Assembly (NCBI GenBank): GCA_905147135.1
Contig: LR990053.1
Coordinates: 4,414,501-4,478,500 of the forward strand
DNA from: Blastobasis lacticolella
Lineage: Eukaryota > Arthropoda > Insecta > Lepidoptera > Blastobasidae
Length of the DNA stretch: 64,000 nucleotides
Reading direction: 5' to 3'
Part shown: piece after piece, positions 20,621 through 31,623 of the stretch
Numbering within the stretch: the stretch's first letter is position 1
How the letters are laid out: each line of letters begins with the position of its first letter
Notes under the pieces: generated by a model
What the model saw: only the letters and a program-made list of their open reading frames with translations
The model's database searches: none
Told to the model about the DNA's origin: nothing
Translations under genes and position numbers: made by a program

Positions 20621-21067
20621 TTATAGGCAGCGACTTGCCGCTATGTTACTCGCTGTTAGTGTTATGAATAAAGAAAATAAAATTAAAAAATTAAAGAAAC
20701 ATCTACAGTTCATGCATTTAGGTTGCAGCAATGAAAATGCAGATGCGTTGTCACTGTGAGGACTAACATGAATTTCCATAGGCTTGTAATTACGCTGGCT
20801 ACCTAATCCTTTAAACCGGAATACAACAATGCAAGCATTGTTGCTTTTTAGTAGAAATAAATAAGGCAGACAGACTTGACAGAGTCTTAACACCTGATAA
20901 ATCCTAAACCTACTTTAAATTATGTTAAAATTTAATACGGTCAACGTTTCTCATCGGTGCTGCATGGCGGAGCGAAACGCTTCTTGACTCTTAAAGGCTA
21001 CGAGGTTTAAGGTTCTACTGTTATCAAGTGTTTTATGTGTGATAAGACACTTAAAATCAATATACGA
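20621..21067. other. No gene recognised
   Basis: Contains an open minus-strand frame of about 90 codons with a hydrophobic end. No homologous domain is visible and the codon pattern looks random. Confidence 0.35.
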
Positions 21068-21310
21068 GTATAGATTGAGGACCTGAGTGATTCAGTTGAT
21101 TAACATGCCGGTCGCCACGCAGATGTCCCGGGTTCAATTCCCGGCCGAGCAGAAATTGAAATGATGAATTTTAGTTTCTGTTACCGGCCTGGATGTGTAT
21201 AATAAGTATGTATTAAAAAAATATAAGTAGTTTATCAATAATCTAACACACATAACACAAGCTTTGCTTACTTTGGGACTAGATGGCGCTGTGTCAATTT
21301 GCCTAAAACA
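21068..21310 (+). mobile_element. SINE family B, full length
   Basis: Head gaggacctgagtgattcagt with B box ggttcaattcc (about 21129-21139), body cggcctggatgtgtataata, and tail gactagatggcgctgtgtca. Confidence 0.9.
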
Positions 21311-21675
21311 AAAAAAGAAGATCTTTGTCTTTTTTTTATACCACTAAGGTGGCAACCAACTTATGATAATGTAGATATCCATTCATTTTTCGTTTGCGCC
21401 TAGGTATTAAAACCATTTTATTTGTAAATACGATGAACTAGCGCGCCAAATACTAGGAACCTAGGAACAGATACCAAAGGTAACAAATGAACACCGCTAT
21501 TGAGCGATGGGCGTCCATTCGTTGATTTATGGACGCAATTTTTGCCCAAGTCTCCTCCCATAGCGCTTCTATGGCGAAAAGTTGAATTAATGTATTGATT
21601 TCTGGTATTTCAGGCAGCTGTGCTTGCTGTCTTCTTGAAGTAGTAGGACCGTTTTAATTACTATTTTTATGTTAA

Positions 21676-21985
21676 TGAGAGGTACCGGGTTCGAATCCCA
21701 CTGCTGTCGTGTACCAATGACTCTTCTTTAGTTGAATACTAACTGATGCTCTTACGGCGAGAGAAAACGTCGTGATGAAACCTGCACATTCAGGCGACTG
21801 AATTTGTAACAACGATCCAATCTGGTCAGATTCCATTAGCTGACCATGTCATCCATCCATCCCATCTGACGATGGCAGTAGCTCCTTTGTAATTACCTGA
21901 TGTGCCAAAACCTGGAAGATGGTCAAGGCGGATCGAGGGCCCTCGTGCGTGAGAACACAACCGGACATTAAGGCCAAGATGATTT
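21676..21985 (+). mobile_element. SINE family A, head truncated
   Basis: Begins in the head at gagaggtaccgggttcgaat, so the B box is kept and the A box is lost. The rest of the body and the tail aaggccaagatgat are present. Confidence 0.85.
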
Positions 21986-23427
21986 CTTTGCAGAGTAATT
22001 TATTTTAAAATTTATCTGCATAAGTATACTACTATGATATCATTTTTTGTCCTAATGGTTTGTAATGTGTTGTAATGGTATTTTTACCAACAAATGGTTA
22101 GTAAAAAATATTTAAAACTCATTTACAGTAAATACTAGACTTTGACTGCTAATTACAAAGGCCACATGCGAATAAACCAGATCTCCAAATTACACGATGA
22201 ACACATCAAAATATTCCAAAAGCACAAATTAGATATTCCGCAACAGCGCAGCAATCCCACATTTCCCTCCCTCCCTACTTAGCCGTGCTATTTCCGAGAT
22301 AATTTTGTCAGACAAAGAAAAAATCAACGCCGAATTACTCTGAGAGCTCGCAATCCCTGAAGGTCTGTTATGAAATGGGAAGAAAGTTTTTGTTCAAACT
22401 TCAAAATGTGGCATAATGAAGCTAAATGACACCCAGTGATGGTTGGATGGGGTGAACCCCATTAACGACAGTGCCTTGGAAACAGCGGTACGTATATTTG
22501 GGGCTTTTTATGAAATTGAAATGTAATAGGGTAGAGCCGGGCCTTAGATGTTATTGTTTTACAGGTGAAGGTAGAATCGACGGTTGAATTTAATTCGAAG
22601 AGGCCTGTAATTTTATGATGGTGGATATTTACTGCTCACACAACACAGTCACAACGAAGCTTACCAATACCACAGTAGCGTAATTACAACTTACATATTT
22701 TCGTTGCTAATTTCACCATCATTTTTGCATACCAACCGACAAGCTTGCAGTAGCGTCGTCCAAACATCTGTTACAGCAAGATTTGCTTTAAGGAAGCGTC
22801 AAGTTTTAAGATGCTTTTTGATAAAGATTTGTATTATTTTGCCTAAGTAATCAGTAATCAGTGATACGCTTTTCGTTTCCCACATAAACATTTACTTACC
22901 CACGCAGAACAATGTTCGCATACCATGTTCACGCACTGCACCTCTCCTTGGCATCTCACCGGGTAAGATTGTACGCGCCAGCTAGCCTAGGATGGAACCC
23001 CCACACTAGAATTACGAAAGAGCCAAACTCAATGAGCGGTATAATCTTTACGGGCTGCTAAGAGCAACTCTGACATAGACTTCTAGCAAATAAAAAGTAA
23101 AAAGAACTGTATTTTCGGTCCGTTATCGCTACTCGAGAACCTTTACACCCCATCGGTCATTGGCTCTATTCAGCTATTCGGCTGCACATTTACTTATTCA
23201 GTTTTACCTACAATCCCAAGATATCGTTGTTGTTTCTGGTCTTTCCATGTACAGAAACTCCGAAGACTGTTATGTCCATCGCACGCTAAATGACTTTACT
23301 ATTTAGTGACTATGGTACCTACTTACATTTATTGACTCTTTGTTGTAAGATAGGAACAAACTGTTCCCACGTATGCCACGTTAACGCATTATGGATCTAG
23401 TTATTTAATTTGTACTCTTAGAAGCAT
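21986..23427. other. Unassigned sequence, 1.4 kb
   Basis: The longest stretch of the first half without recognised repeats. I scanned both strands for Ig, BTB or RT motifs and saw none. Short frames only. Confidence 0.4.
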
Positions 23428-23490
23428 ACATGTATGTATGTATGTATGTAAACTCTTTATTGCAATTAAAAAGAAATACAGTAGGTCATA
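23428..23490 (-). mobile_element. LINE 3' tail with (tatg)n
   Basis: A (tatg)n run followed by aactctttattgcaatt, the reverse complement of the LINE tail at 11620-11796. Confidence 0.55.
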
Positions 23491-23577
23491 CACAACGCTG
23501 TCACACGCTGCCCACGCTGTGCGTGGAAAAGTGTAAGCATAAGAATATTGATACCTATATTCTTATGTGCAGTATTA

Positions 23578-23737
23578 TAATGTGCAGGTTTCATGATTAT
23601 GTTTTCCCTCACCGTAAGAGCAACGGTTAGTATTCAACTAATGTACATAACACAAAAAAGAGTCGATTCGAACCCGGTACCCCTCGCGAAGTTAGCTTAC
23701 TAGTCGGATACCTTAACCACTCGGCCACCGACGCTCA
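23578..23737 (-). mobile_element. SINE family A, 5' half
   Basis: The head (reverse complement of 'ctcggccaccgacgct' at the 23736 side) through cttacggtgagggaaaa. The 3' half is absent. Confidence 0.8.
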
Positions 23738-24203
23738 TACGTCACGCCTTCAATACTGCCCGATTTAACGTCTCTTGTAGCCATCGACTTCCAACAATCT
23801 TTACAAAGTACCTTTCTCGTAGAGATATCTACTCTACCATTATTGTAAACTAATATTTAGATCCAATCTTCAAATCTACATGCTGAATAGTATTTGCGTA
23901 CCTATTAGATTCTGTTCAATAAATTGGTATAGGTACTCATAAATCAAGTCCTGCGAGATAGTGTGGCTAGATAAGTGGTTGGTCTTAATTACCTACGTTC
24001 GAAGTAGTCCGAAGTTTAACAACGGATACCAATTATAAGATAACTCGGCTACCTACCAAGATAGCTGATACCTAAGCGTTCAGTATCTAATCAGCTGTTA
24101 TCTAATTTCTTTACTAATATTATAACGAGAAAATATTTGTATATTTGTGAGTTTGTTTTAATCTTCGAAACTACTGAACAGATTTGAAGATTCTTTCACA
24201 AAT
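23738..24203. other. No gene recognised
   Basis: AT-rich sequence with many short ctacctac-type motifs. Nothing assignable. Confidence 0.35.
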
Positions 24204-24338
24204 AATCGTCGTTGCGTTAATATCCCGGTTGTGTCTCGCGCACGAGGGCCCGGTTTCCGCCTTGACCATGATCCAGGATTTGGCAGATCAGGTAATTACA
24301 GTGGAGCGACTGCCATTCGACTTCCGCGATTCTGCTAC
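24204..24338 (-). mobile_element. SINE family A, 3' part
   Basis: The plus strand reads cgcacgagggcccggtttcc, accatgatccaggatttggc and taattacagtggagcgactg. It is cut off before the head. Confidence 0.8.
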
Positions 24339-24399
24339 GTACGATAAGTAGGTACTAGGTGGTATATGCGATAAACGCGGTATAATCCTATACCTACCA

Positions 24400-24570
24400 A
24401 TACCATTCCAAAGAGCCTAAACATGATCGGGTTATCTTATTGCGTTCATTAGTTCCACCAGTAATTACCACCAACTCCAACTCCATCGTTAGACCAGCTC
24501 CATGGTACCTTGGTATATTTATGCATTGTCATCCAAGTTACATACGTATACCATATTTCAGCTCAATCGG
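24400..24570. repeat. Dispersed repeat P, copy 1
   Basis: Shares ccattccaaagagcctaaac, agaccagctccatggtacc, catccaagttacatacg and atttcagctcaat with 41822-42105. Non-coding; family unknown. Confidence 0.6.
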
Positions 24571-24609
24571 ATATTCGATTGATTGGACCAACTCCAATCA
24601 ATCGAATAT
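24571..24609. repeat. Perfect 17-bp hairpin at a LINE junction
   Basis: The arm atattcgattgattgga (24571-24587) pairs exactly with 24593-24609 across a 5-base loop (ccaac). It sits precisely at the 5' truncation point of the LINE fragment that follows. Confidence 0.85.
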
Positions 24610-24643
24610 CAACTGACGGCTTTGGATTCTGTGGAAAAGCGTG
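24610..24643 (+). mobile_element. LINE fragment, left piece (split by a solo LTR)
   Basis: Matches the ORF end of the 1499-4678 LINE at about 4255-4288 (ctttggattctgtggaaaag). It continues at 25458 after the LTR. Confidence 0.85.
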
Positions 24644-25457
24644 TGTTATATTATATGGTATTATAGAGTATTTTTAATTGTTATTTGATTGTAAAACTAT
24701 CGTAATTAATAAGAAATAACATTGCCAAATAAATATATAAACATTTCTGAACGAACGTAAGATATTCCTAAACGATGTTAAATCTTGAAGTACATTCAGT
24801 ACTTATTAACTAAAATTTAGGTTTCTTAACATGTAATTTATCATATAATTATTAAAAATAGTTTTAAGAGCTATTTTTATGTTTTTGGTTTGTATCTTTG
24901 CACAATATCTCATAGTTAATTAGAATTATTTAACGTGCTGTCATTGGTTGAAATGTAGTCGATTTCCGTTCAAATGTTGGCTATATAAACACAGTCGAGA
25001 GACTGGGAGGGGCTTTTTGCTCCAGATCCGGCACAGAGTTAAGTACAAACTTGCGTTGTTTTATTGTTGCTTTATATTTTGTATTAGTTTTATTCATCTA
25101 TATAATCGGTTATTGATTGAAACATACGTAATACTATTGTCCCATTTTTAGGGATTTTGTATTTTGCCATGTTTTATTATGTTCAGAATATATTGTTATA
25201 TTTCCCATGTAACTTTGTTTGCTATGATTGCCTATCCTATAATATAACTTATCTAATTTGATCTAATATGTGTGTTTAAATATGCTTTTCCTTTTCTGAA
25301 TAAATAGCTATTTTTATTTAACTAACGTGCCCTATTTTTATTTCATTAAGCTTTCCACCCTTAGTTTTCGATGAAATGCTAGACCACCATCATAAATATC
25401 TTCTAAATACTTAAATTCACACCCGAGATCTGTACACTCTATACACCCTATCTAACA
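24644..25457 (+). mobile_element. Solo LTR, 814 bp, inserted in a LINE
   Basis: The ends are TGTTA...TAACA, a short inverted repeat typical of LTRs. The 4-bp duplication CGTG lies on both sides (24640-24643 and 25458-25461). Removing the segment plus one CGTG restores the LINE reading gaaaagcgtgcaaagaag, matching the intact copy. Internally there are a TATA box (tatataaa, 24982-24989) and an AATAAA (25300-25305), giving plus orientation. No internal coding region or second LTR is present, so this is a recombined solo LTR. A 4-bp duplication suits Ty3/gypsy or Bel-Pao better than Copia. Confidence 0.85.
24982..24989 (+). promoter_or_regulatory. TATA box of the solo LTR
   Basis: tatataaa about 340 bp into the LTR and about 310 bp before its AATAAA. 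Confidence 0.55.
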
Positions 25458-25842
25458 CGTGCAAAGAAGATAATTTGTGACTCGCGGTTGATTGAAGCTA
25501 GGCTGCAGAGCCTCGAACATCATTTCGGAGAGTGTGCGAAGCAGCTGCGCGGCCTCATGCCGCCGGCCCCTTCCGCCATAGGGAGACGCGATCCGGGCGA
25601 GCGCTTCATCCTTACGTCGTAGATCTTCCAGCTATCCGCACGAACCGCTTTGGGTTGACCTTTACAATACGTACGGCTAAGGAATAGAACGCGTTGCCTG
25701 CGAGTGTGTTCCCTGATCAATATAATCTGGATACCTTCAAGGCTAGAGTGAATAGGCTGTTCCAAGATGGGCATGCTTCATCTTCGGCCGCACAGGTTAG
25801 ATGGCGGGCAGATGCCTGTCTATTCTCATATACAAAAAAAAA
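25458..25842 (+). mobile_element. LINE fragment, right piece, with internal deletion and poly(A)
   Basis: Continues the LINE of 24610-24643 to its 3' end (caaagaagataatttgtgac ... gaataggctgttccaagatg) and an A-rich tail. About 40 bp (corresponding to roughly 4344-4383 of the intact copy) are deleted after 'cctcgaacat', and several frameshifts are present, so it is non-functional. Confidence 0.85.
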
Positions 25843-26264
25843 CAAATGATCGAAAAAATTTCCATTACAAAATGAAGTTTACTTTAATTGACCATAACTC
25901 TTCTCCTACAGCGACTCGAGAGTTATCGCCATAGTAAAAATTAAATATCATTTCCAATGACATATTGCTCAACGCTATTGGTCATATAGGCTGGGTTATC
26001 TAGACCTCCTTTTGACAGACAACTTACTAAATATAAGCTTGTAATGAGAACCCCCGCTTTCGTGTTCCGGCACAAAAATGCCTGCAAGTGAATATTTTAT
26101 CAAATGCCTAAATAGCGTTTGCTGCTTCCGGCACTCCAGCAGGGTTCAGTCAGGAAAAATTTGCCTGAATAATTTGAAAGGACACGGCACTGCACTTGAC
26201 TGCAAGCTCTAGCTTAGTGCCAGGTGCTTTGTATCTGTGATGGAGTTAAGCTCACTGTAAGCTA
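25843..26264. other. No gene recognised
   Basis: Unique-looking sequence with short frames only. Confidence 0.35.
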
Positions 26265-26415
26265 TGTCTGTATGTATATAAACTCTTTATTGCATAAGAA
26301 TTACATACAGAAATGAGAAAAATGAAATTTTACAAAGCAAAGGCGAGCTTGTCCCACAATGGGATTTCTACAGCCAACCCCAGACCCTTTGAAAGGAGAT
26401 CTAAAGAGCGGTGGA
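26265..26415 (-). mobile_element. LINE 3' UTR tail
   Basis: The plus strand reads aactctttattgcataagaa, cttgtcccacaatgggattt and ctacagccaaccccagaccc. This is the antisense of the lepidopteran LINE tail related to 11620-11796. Confidence 0.7.
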
Positions 26416-26925
26416 GGTAAAACAGAGCACTTATAATTAAATTACATTTATTTCTACAGTATTAATTAATGTGGCGTTATATTTTCTCTATGCTTTTTAA
26501 CTGACAATTGAACTCGGTTATTAATTTCGTAGCCTAGGTGATTCTAAAATAATAAATTCTTTCTTCAACTTCTTTAAAGCAATATTTTTCATTATTTAGT
26601 GTTCAAGTCGTGTTATATATTTTCTATACTTTCCTCTTACCTTCTACAATTAAATAGTAAGTAGCTACCTACCAATCTACTTCGTGGTCAAGGATCGTCA
26701 ACGATACTTCCCTACATTAACCTAAACAGAAACTCAATTATGTTTATATATTTTATATAAGATATTAATTAAATGGCTGACTTCGCTTAATTTAAATTTG
26801 TAGTTGAATGTGTTTCTCGTACATTGTATTTTTGTCATATGAATAAATAAAAATATAAGCTATATTTAGGTATGGCAAGCAGGTTAGATGACAATCAGTG
26901 GATGGTCCTGAATGTATCACTTATC
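26416..26925. other. No gene recognised
   Basis: AT-rich; nothing assignable. Confidence 0.35.
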
Positions 26926-27143
26926 CCATTAAGTTCGATTCCCGGCCAGGCAGAAATTGAAATGATGAATTTTAATTTCTGTTACGGGTCTGGGTGTTCT
27001 ATGTATAATAAGTATGTATTTAAAAAGTATTTAAGTAGTATATCAGTTATCTAGCACCCATGGCACAAGCTTTGCTTAGTTTGGGGCTAGATGGCGCTGT
27101 GTGAATTTGTCCACGAATATTTAATATTTATTTATTAAATTGG
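26926..27143 (+). mobile_element. SINE family B, 5' truncated in the head
   Basis: Begins at the B-box region (gttcgattcccggccaggca). The body and the tail gctagatggcgctgtgtgaa are complete, followed by a (ttta)-rich end. Confidence 0.85.
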
Positions 27144-27724
27144 GGGTTGGCACAGTATGTTTTCTTTCTCCATTCATCCCTATCACCTCTCTTATGTATG
27201 TATGTTTTATAATTATGGCTGGGTGATTGTTCTAATTTTTGTTAAGTACTCAACTCTATCTGCTGTTCGATTTCTCTTCTACATTTCTGTCAAGGTTGCC
27301 TAGAAGATATTGATTTTATCGAGAAGGCCGCTTTTGTTCAACTGTCTCACTGATTTTAACTGTATCCACTGTATTATGTATTGTATGAGCAATCAAGTGT
27401 TTATCTATTTATCAATTATATCTACAGTCTATAAAGATTGTACGGTCTGTCGCTCAAACAGTCGCATACGTAGTCTGTCAGTCTTAAATCAGATACCACA
27501 TAGAGTTGCAATTAGTACCCAACGTAAACTTTAATTACTTCTAGCTTCTAATTACGCCCCACGCTTCTTACTGTTGTGCATGTATTAGACACGCACACCC
27601 TTGCGAAGAAATTACCTTGCAGAAGAAATTCTCTATATGATCGTGAAAACCGCATCGCAATTCGTTGCGTGGCTTAGGAGTTGGCCCGTATACAGACAGA
27701 CAGATGCGGATAGCGTCTTTAGTA
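27144..27724. other. No gene recognised
   Basis: AT-rich; one short plus-strand frame of about 75 codons without a domain. Confidence 0.35.
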
Positions 27725-28140
27725 ACTACTAGCTTTTGCCCGCGACTTTGTCCGCGTGGAAATCGTTTTTAGGGCAGTTTATCTTTTTCTTCCAGGCTTC
27801 CATTTTAAATGACCTCCCTAATATATGGAAGCTAGTACTATAGAGAGGTCAAGCTGTATCACTTTTTCTACCCAACTGAATAAGATGAAATATTCAAGTT
27901 GGACCCCAAACTACCAATTTGTGAAAACCCCATTAAAATCCATTCGGCGCCATTTCCATATTTCTTATAGGTTGGCTGGTCTATTATGGTTCTACATTAG
28001 GTGTTCTAGTTTCCAAAATAAACTATACTCAGCTATAATATATATGTTGCCCAGGCCTAATAGCTACACAATAAAAAACATTCAAATCCGTCCAGTAGTT
28101 TTGGAGATCAGCGCGTACAAATAGACAAACAGACAGCCAA
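27725..28140 (+). repeat. Dispersed repeat K
   Basis: Starts ctagcttttgcccgcgactt and ends near ccgtccagtagttttggaga with 'acaaatagacaaacagacag', a widespread lepidopteran repeat architecture. Short related pieces occur near 53195, 54150-54275, 56775-56920, 57390 and 61305. Class uncertain. Confidence 0.55.
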
Positions 28141-28256
28141 AAGTTCTTAATTTTTATTTTCTCATACGTTTTCTTCAATGCTCTAAATTATTTATTTTGT
28201 AAATATATTCAATGTACAGTAACACTTTTTTATTGTTTTATAATATTATTATGTAT

Positions 28257-28517
28257 AGGTAGGTGGTCGTGTGGCGTCCGGAAAAATAGAATAGCATCAT
28301 ACCCTTACACTCGTGAGTGTCAATCAGGGCGACTATGTTTCCGAAGCAAAAAATTTTGAGTCTTCGTAGGCTGGAAAATGGGCAGCAGCGTTCTCCATTG
28401 TTATCTTCATAACACCGCGATCTCCAACCCGCCTACCAAGCGTGGAGATTATGGCAATAACCTCTCCTTCCGTGGGAGACTCGTGCAGTGGACTGTTATG
28501 GGCTGTGATGATGATAG
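28257..28517 (+). mobile_element. RTE LINE 3' end
   Basis: Sense-oriented: gtcgtgtggcgtccgg, then tctccaacccgcctaccaag, cagtggactgttatgggctg and tgatgatgat. Confidence 0.8.
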
Positions 28518-29510
28518 ATGTAAGGAAGAATGAGGGAAATCAAGAAAACGCATAGTGATATTATTTCTTTCTTTATATTTGTTGTAAACAGTCTTATAAT
28601 CGAGCGATGAGTTTACAGATTCTTCACCGAGTGTAAACAATAATTGTCAAGTTTGGCGAACCTAAGCAAAACATGGTTACAAGAGCTAGTCTCATTTTAA
28701 GTTTGATTCTTTTAATATTGTATCGTTGTTGCCAGTTATCCTTAATTTTAATATTTTTAATTAATCAATATTTACAGTTCTCTTTAAACATGTAATTGAA
28801 TTACGTTTCTTGTTTTTTTAAAGCATTTAAATAATAGTATTTGTTTGCTATGCAAAGTTATTATTCGTGATTGTCTATATACAGTTGGATATCTCAATTA
28901 AAAAAATGAAAACAAAAACACATAACTAACTCAAATATGACAAACTTGTGAACTGATCGTTTTCAAAATTTCACAACTCTTATATTAATCAATGAAATCA
29001 TTTTTTATCTTTCAGTCTTCAATCACGAAACTAAATACACTTCGTACACTTTCATACACATTGTCACGAAAGACATGAAATTGTTCAGTTCACTTGTGTA
29101 GGTAGAACTGTAGATTTACTATAGTACTAATACTGAAAAGTCTTAAATTCATAAAGAAGTTAAAAAATCTTAACTTAACTTAACTTAAACTATTTCTACT
29201 TATAATTATAATAACTTGGCATAACAAACAAGGATTCCTTAACAGACATATATTTACATATCGCGAACTATGTCAACATGTACAAACTTACAGAATAACA
29301 AATCAATATTATCAACAAAGTCCTTTCAGATTGGGATCTATTTGTAGTATTTCCTTTAGCTGCTTCCGTCAGACCTGTAAGAAATATATTATTACTTTTA
29401 TGCTTCTCTAGAATAAACGGTGGGCTCAATTTTGAACCATTCGCCTCGAGACGAATAATTTTGTTTTTCGGTATAAAAATTCAATATTGTTTAATTTAAT
29501 ATGAAGAAAC
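28518..29510. other. No gene recognised
   Basis: Strongly AT-rich. A (taact)n-like run lies at about 29160-29190 (cttaacttaacttaactta). No exon seen. Confidence 0.4.
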
Positions 29511-29798
29511 GAGAGGTAGGGCATAGCGGGGTATCTCGTTCGAATTGGAGCCCCCCGACTGGGGAAGTACCTCCGCCTTACTGAATATCGCAGCTAAATA
29601 CTCTTTAATAGTATTGTGTTCCTGCCGTTGAGTAAGGTTTCTAGTGCTCCATGGGATCGGGATTTGGGGAACTGTGGCTTTGGCAGTGGAGTGGCGCATT
29701 AGCGATACTCTTGGTGTAGCTAATGTCTATAGGCAGTGGTAACCACTTTCCATCAGGTGGCCCGCTTGCCTGTTTGCCTACCGTATGACATAAAAAAA
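29511..29798 (+). mobile_element. Family D retroelement, near full length
   Basis: gagaggtagggcatagcggg ... ggggaagtacctccgcctta ... ccatcaggtggcccgcttgc, then a poly(A) run. It lacks about 50 bp in the middle compared with 48882-49216. Confidence 0.8.
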
Positions 29799-30187
29799 TT
29801 ACATACGCTATAAATAAAGTGACTTGTTCAAAATTTGGATAAATCAGTTTCATATATCAAAATATGAGCTTTTAATGCTGACAATAAAAATATTAAAACC
29901 ATTCGACTCGAGGTGAGCGGTTCAAAAATAAGCGGACTAGTATAGACTTGTGATGATGATGAGCGACAAACGACGGTAAGCGGTAATTGTCGCCTATATT
30001 ATTGTGATATCGAGAAATTTATCAAATTGAAAAGATACAGCCATTTCTAACCCAAGCTCTGCCTAAAAAATTATTAGAATCTCTTTCGTACCAATATGAG
30101 TTGAAACTCCGCACACTGTTCCAGTAGTCGGACGCTCCTCTAGACGCTAGGATTACATTCTAAATAGTTTTGGGTAGGACAATACTG

Positions 30188-30541
30188 ATCATCTTGGCGT
30201 TAATGTTCGGTTGTGCTCTCGCTCACGAGGGCCCGGGGTCCGCCATGACCATGATACAGGATTTGGCAGATTAGATATTACAGTGGAGCGACTACCATCT
30301 CCTATCTGTGACCTTGCTACAACCAGTGGACCCTGACCAGATTAAATTATGGTTACACATTCAGGCGCCTGAATGTGCAGGTTTCATCATGATGTTTTCC
30401 CTCACCGTAAGAGCATCGGTCAGTATTCAACTAATGTACATAAATAAGAAAAGAGTAATTGCTACGTGGCCGTAGTGGGATTCGAACCCGCTATCTCACG
30501 CTTACGAGTCGGATACCTTAACCACTCGGCCACCGACGCTT
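30188..30541 (-). mobile_element. SINE family A, full length
   Basis: The plus strand runs from catcttggcgttaatgttcg to actcggccaccgacgct, which is followed by an extra 'tccgacgctt'. Head A and B boxes are recognisable though mutated. Confidence 0.85.
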
Positions 30542-31474
30542 CCGACGCTTGGGTGAAACAATAATATGGTTAATTTAGATCAATTGAATTGCGACAAATG
30601 GCACACCCTGCCTAAGCTTATGCGTTTCTGTGTGTTTTTACAAGGATTAACACCTGAGTTGTAATGACGAGTCTGATATTAGTAGTATTAGTACGTAGTG
30701 TATAATGTTATAGGTAGAATATTAATAACAATTTACGATGTATTTAGATAAGATCACGGACAAGAGTATAAATGCTTATACAATACCTCCAGCTACGCTG
30801 ATTTGATTGCTAAAGTCTTCTGACTGCGAGTTCAATTTTATTTCTGAAACAAAGGCATGCTTTAATGTAACTACCATAGAAGGCAGCGGTAATATTTATA
30901 ACTACCCAATACGAAAATGTATTTGTAATTATTTAATTCTTAGATATTTAACCTCGAAGTATTTATAATCGACAAATCTTTCAATATTTTTTATACTTTT
31001 ACTTTGAATTTAAAAAGAAAAATGAACGACCAATAAATTGCAATAATACCAAATCAAAACATTTACAACATACAAAATTCAGACCGCTTAGCAAACTATT
31101 ATGTACGACTTTTAAAAGACAAGTAACTAAGTATGTGAAAAGGAATTCTCAAAGTTCTTCAAATAATCCACTTGGAAGCAATGTTCAGATCCGGGACGAG
31201 GAAGAACTCTGAAGAAGGTCTGAACCTGGATGTCCCGTCCTAACGGACCTTACTACAGTGCAAAATATAAATATTATATTACATCGCTCACTGCGCACTG
31301 CTTAGAATCACGAAAGTAACTAACTTTCAAATCTTTCCTGTTTTAGGTTTGTAAATAAATCCATACATACATACATAAAGCTCACGCCTGTGTCGCACAG
31401 GTGGGGTAGGCAGAGCCTATGGACCTAAATAAAGAAACCCTTTATCTTCAATAATTTTTGTTCAAAGTCCTTAC
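30542..31474. other. 3' flank or 3' intron of the IgSF gene
   Basis: Lies downstream (minus strand) of the last recognised Ig exon. I looked for a short hydrophobic anchor exon and could not identify one. A short tract at 31376-31425 (tcacgcctgtgtcgcacagg) looks repeat-derived. Confidence 0.35.
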
Positions 31475-31623
31475 CGTATAGTCTGAGCGTGCCCTCGCTC
31501 TTCCCTAAGGAGTTGGTGCTGACGCAATTGTATGTCCCAATATCGCCCCTGGAGAACTGGCGTATGGTCAGCCACATGGAGACCTTGTAGGACGACTTCT
31601 CCTCCCTTATTGTGTACTTTGGC
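31475..31623 (-). CDS. IgSF adhesion protein (DIP/lachesin-like), exon for 2nd half of Ig3
   Basis: The 149-bp exon encodes PKYTIREEKSSYKVSMWLTI then RQFSRGDIGTYNCVSTNSLG and KSEGTLRLY. DIGTYNC is the conserved D-x-G-x-Y-x-C of a C2-type Ig domain. The acceptor (tttgtcaaacag) and the donor (g|gtaagg) are both clean. It enters in phase 2, joining GG|G, and leaves in phase 1. Together with the next exon upstream it completes Ig3. Downstream coding for the membrane or GPI anchor is not identified in this window. DIP and lachesin proteins are neuronal cell-surface proteins with three Ig domains; DIPs bind Dpr proteins in synaptic matching. Which family member this is cannot be settled by eye. Confidence 0.88.

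Noticed and set aside
20621..20893. 90-codon minus frame with a hydrophobic C-terminus, considered as the missing GPI-anchor exon of the IgSF gene
   Set aside because: No acceptor in the right phase was identified and it lies 10 kb beyond the last Ig exon. The hydrophobic stretch comes from AT-rich sequence.
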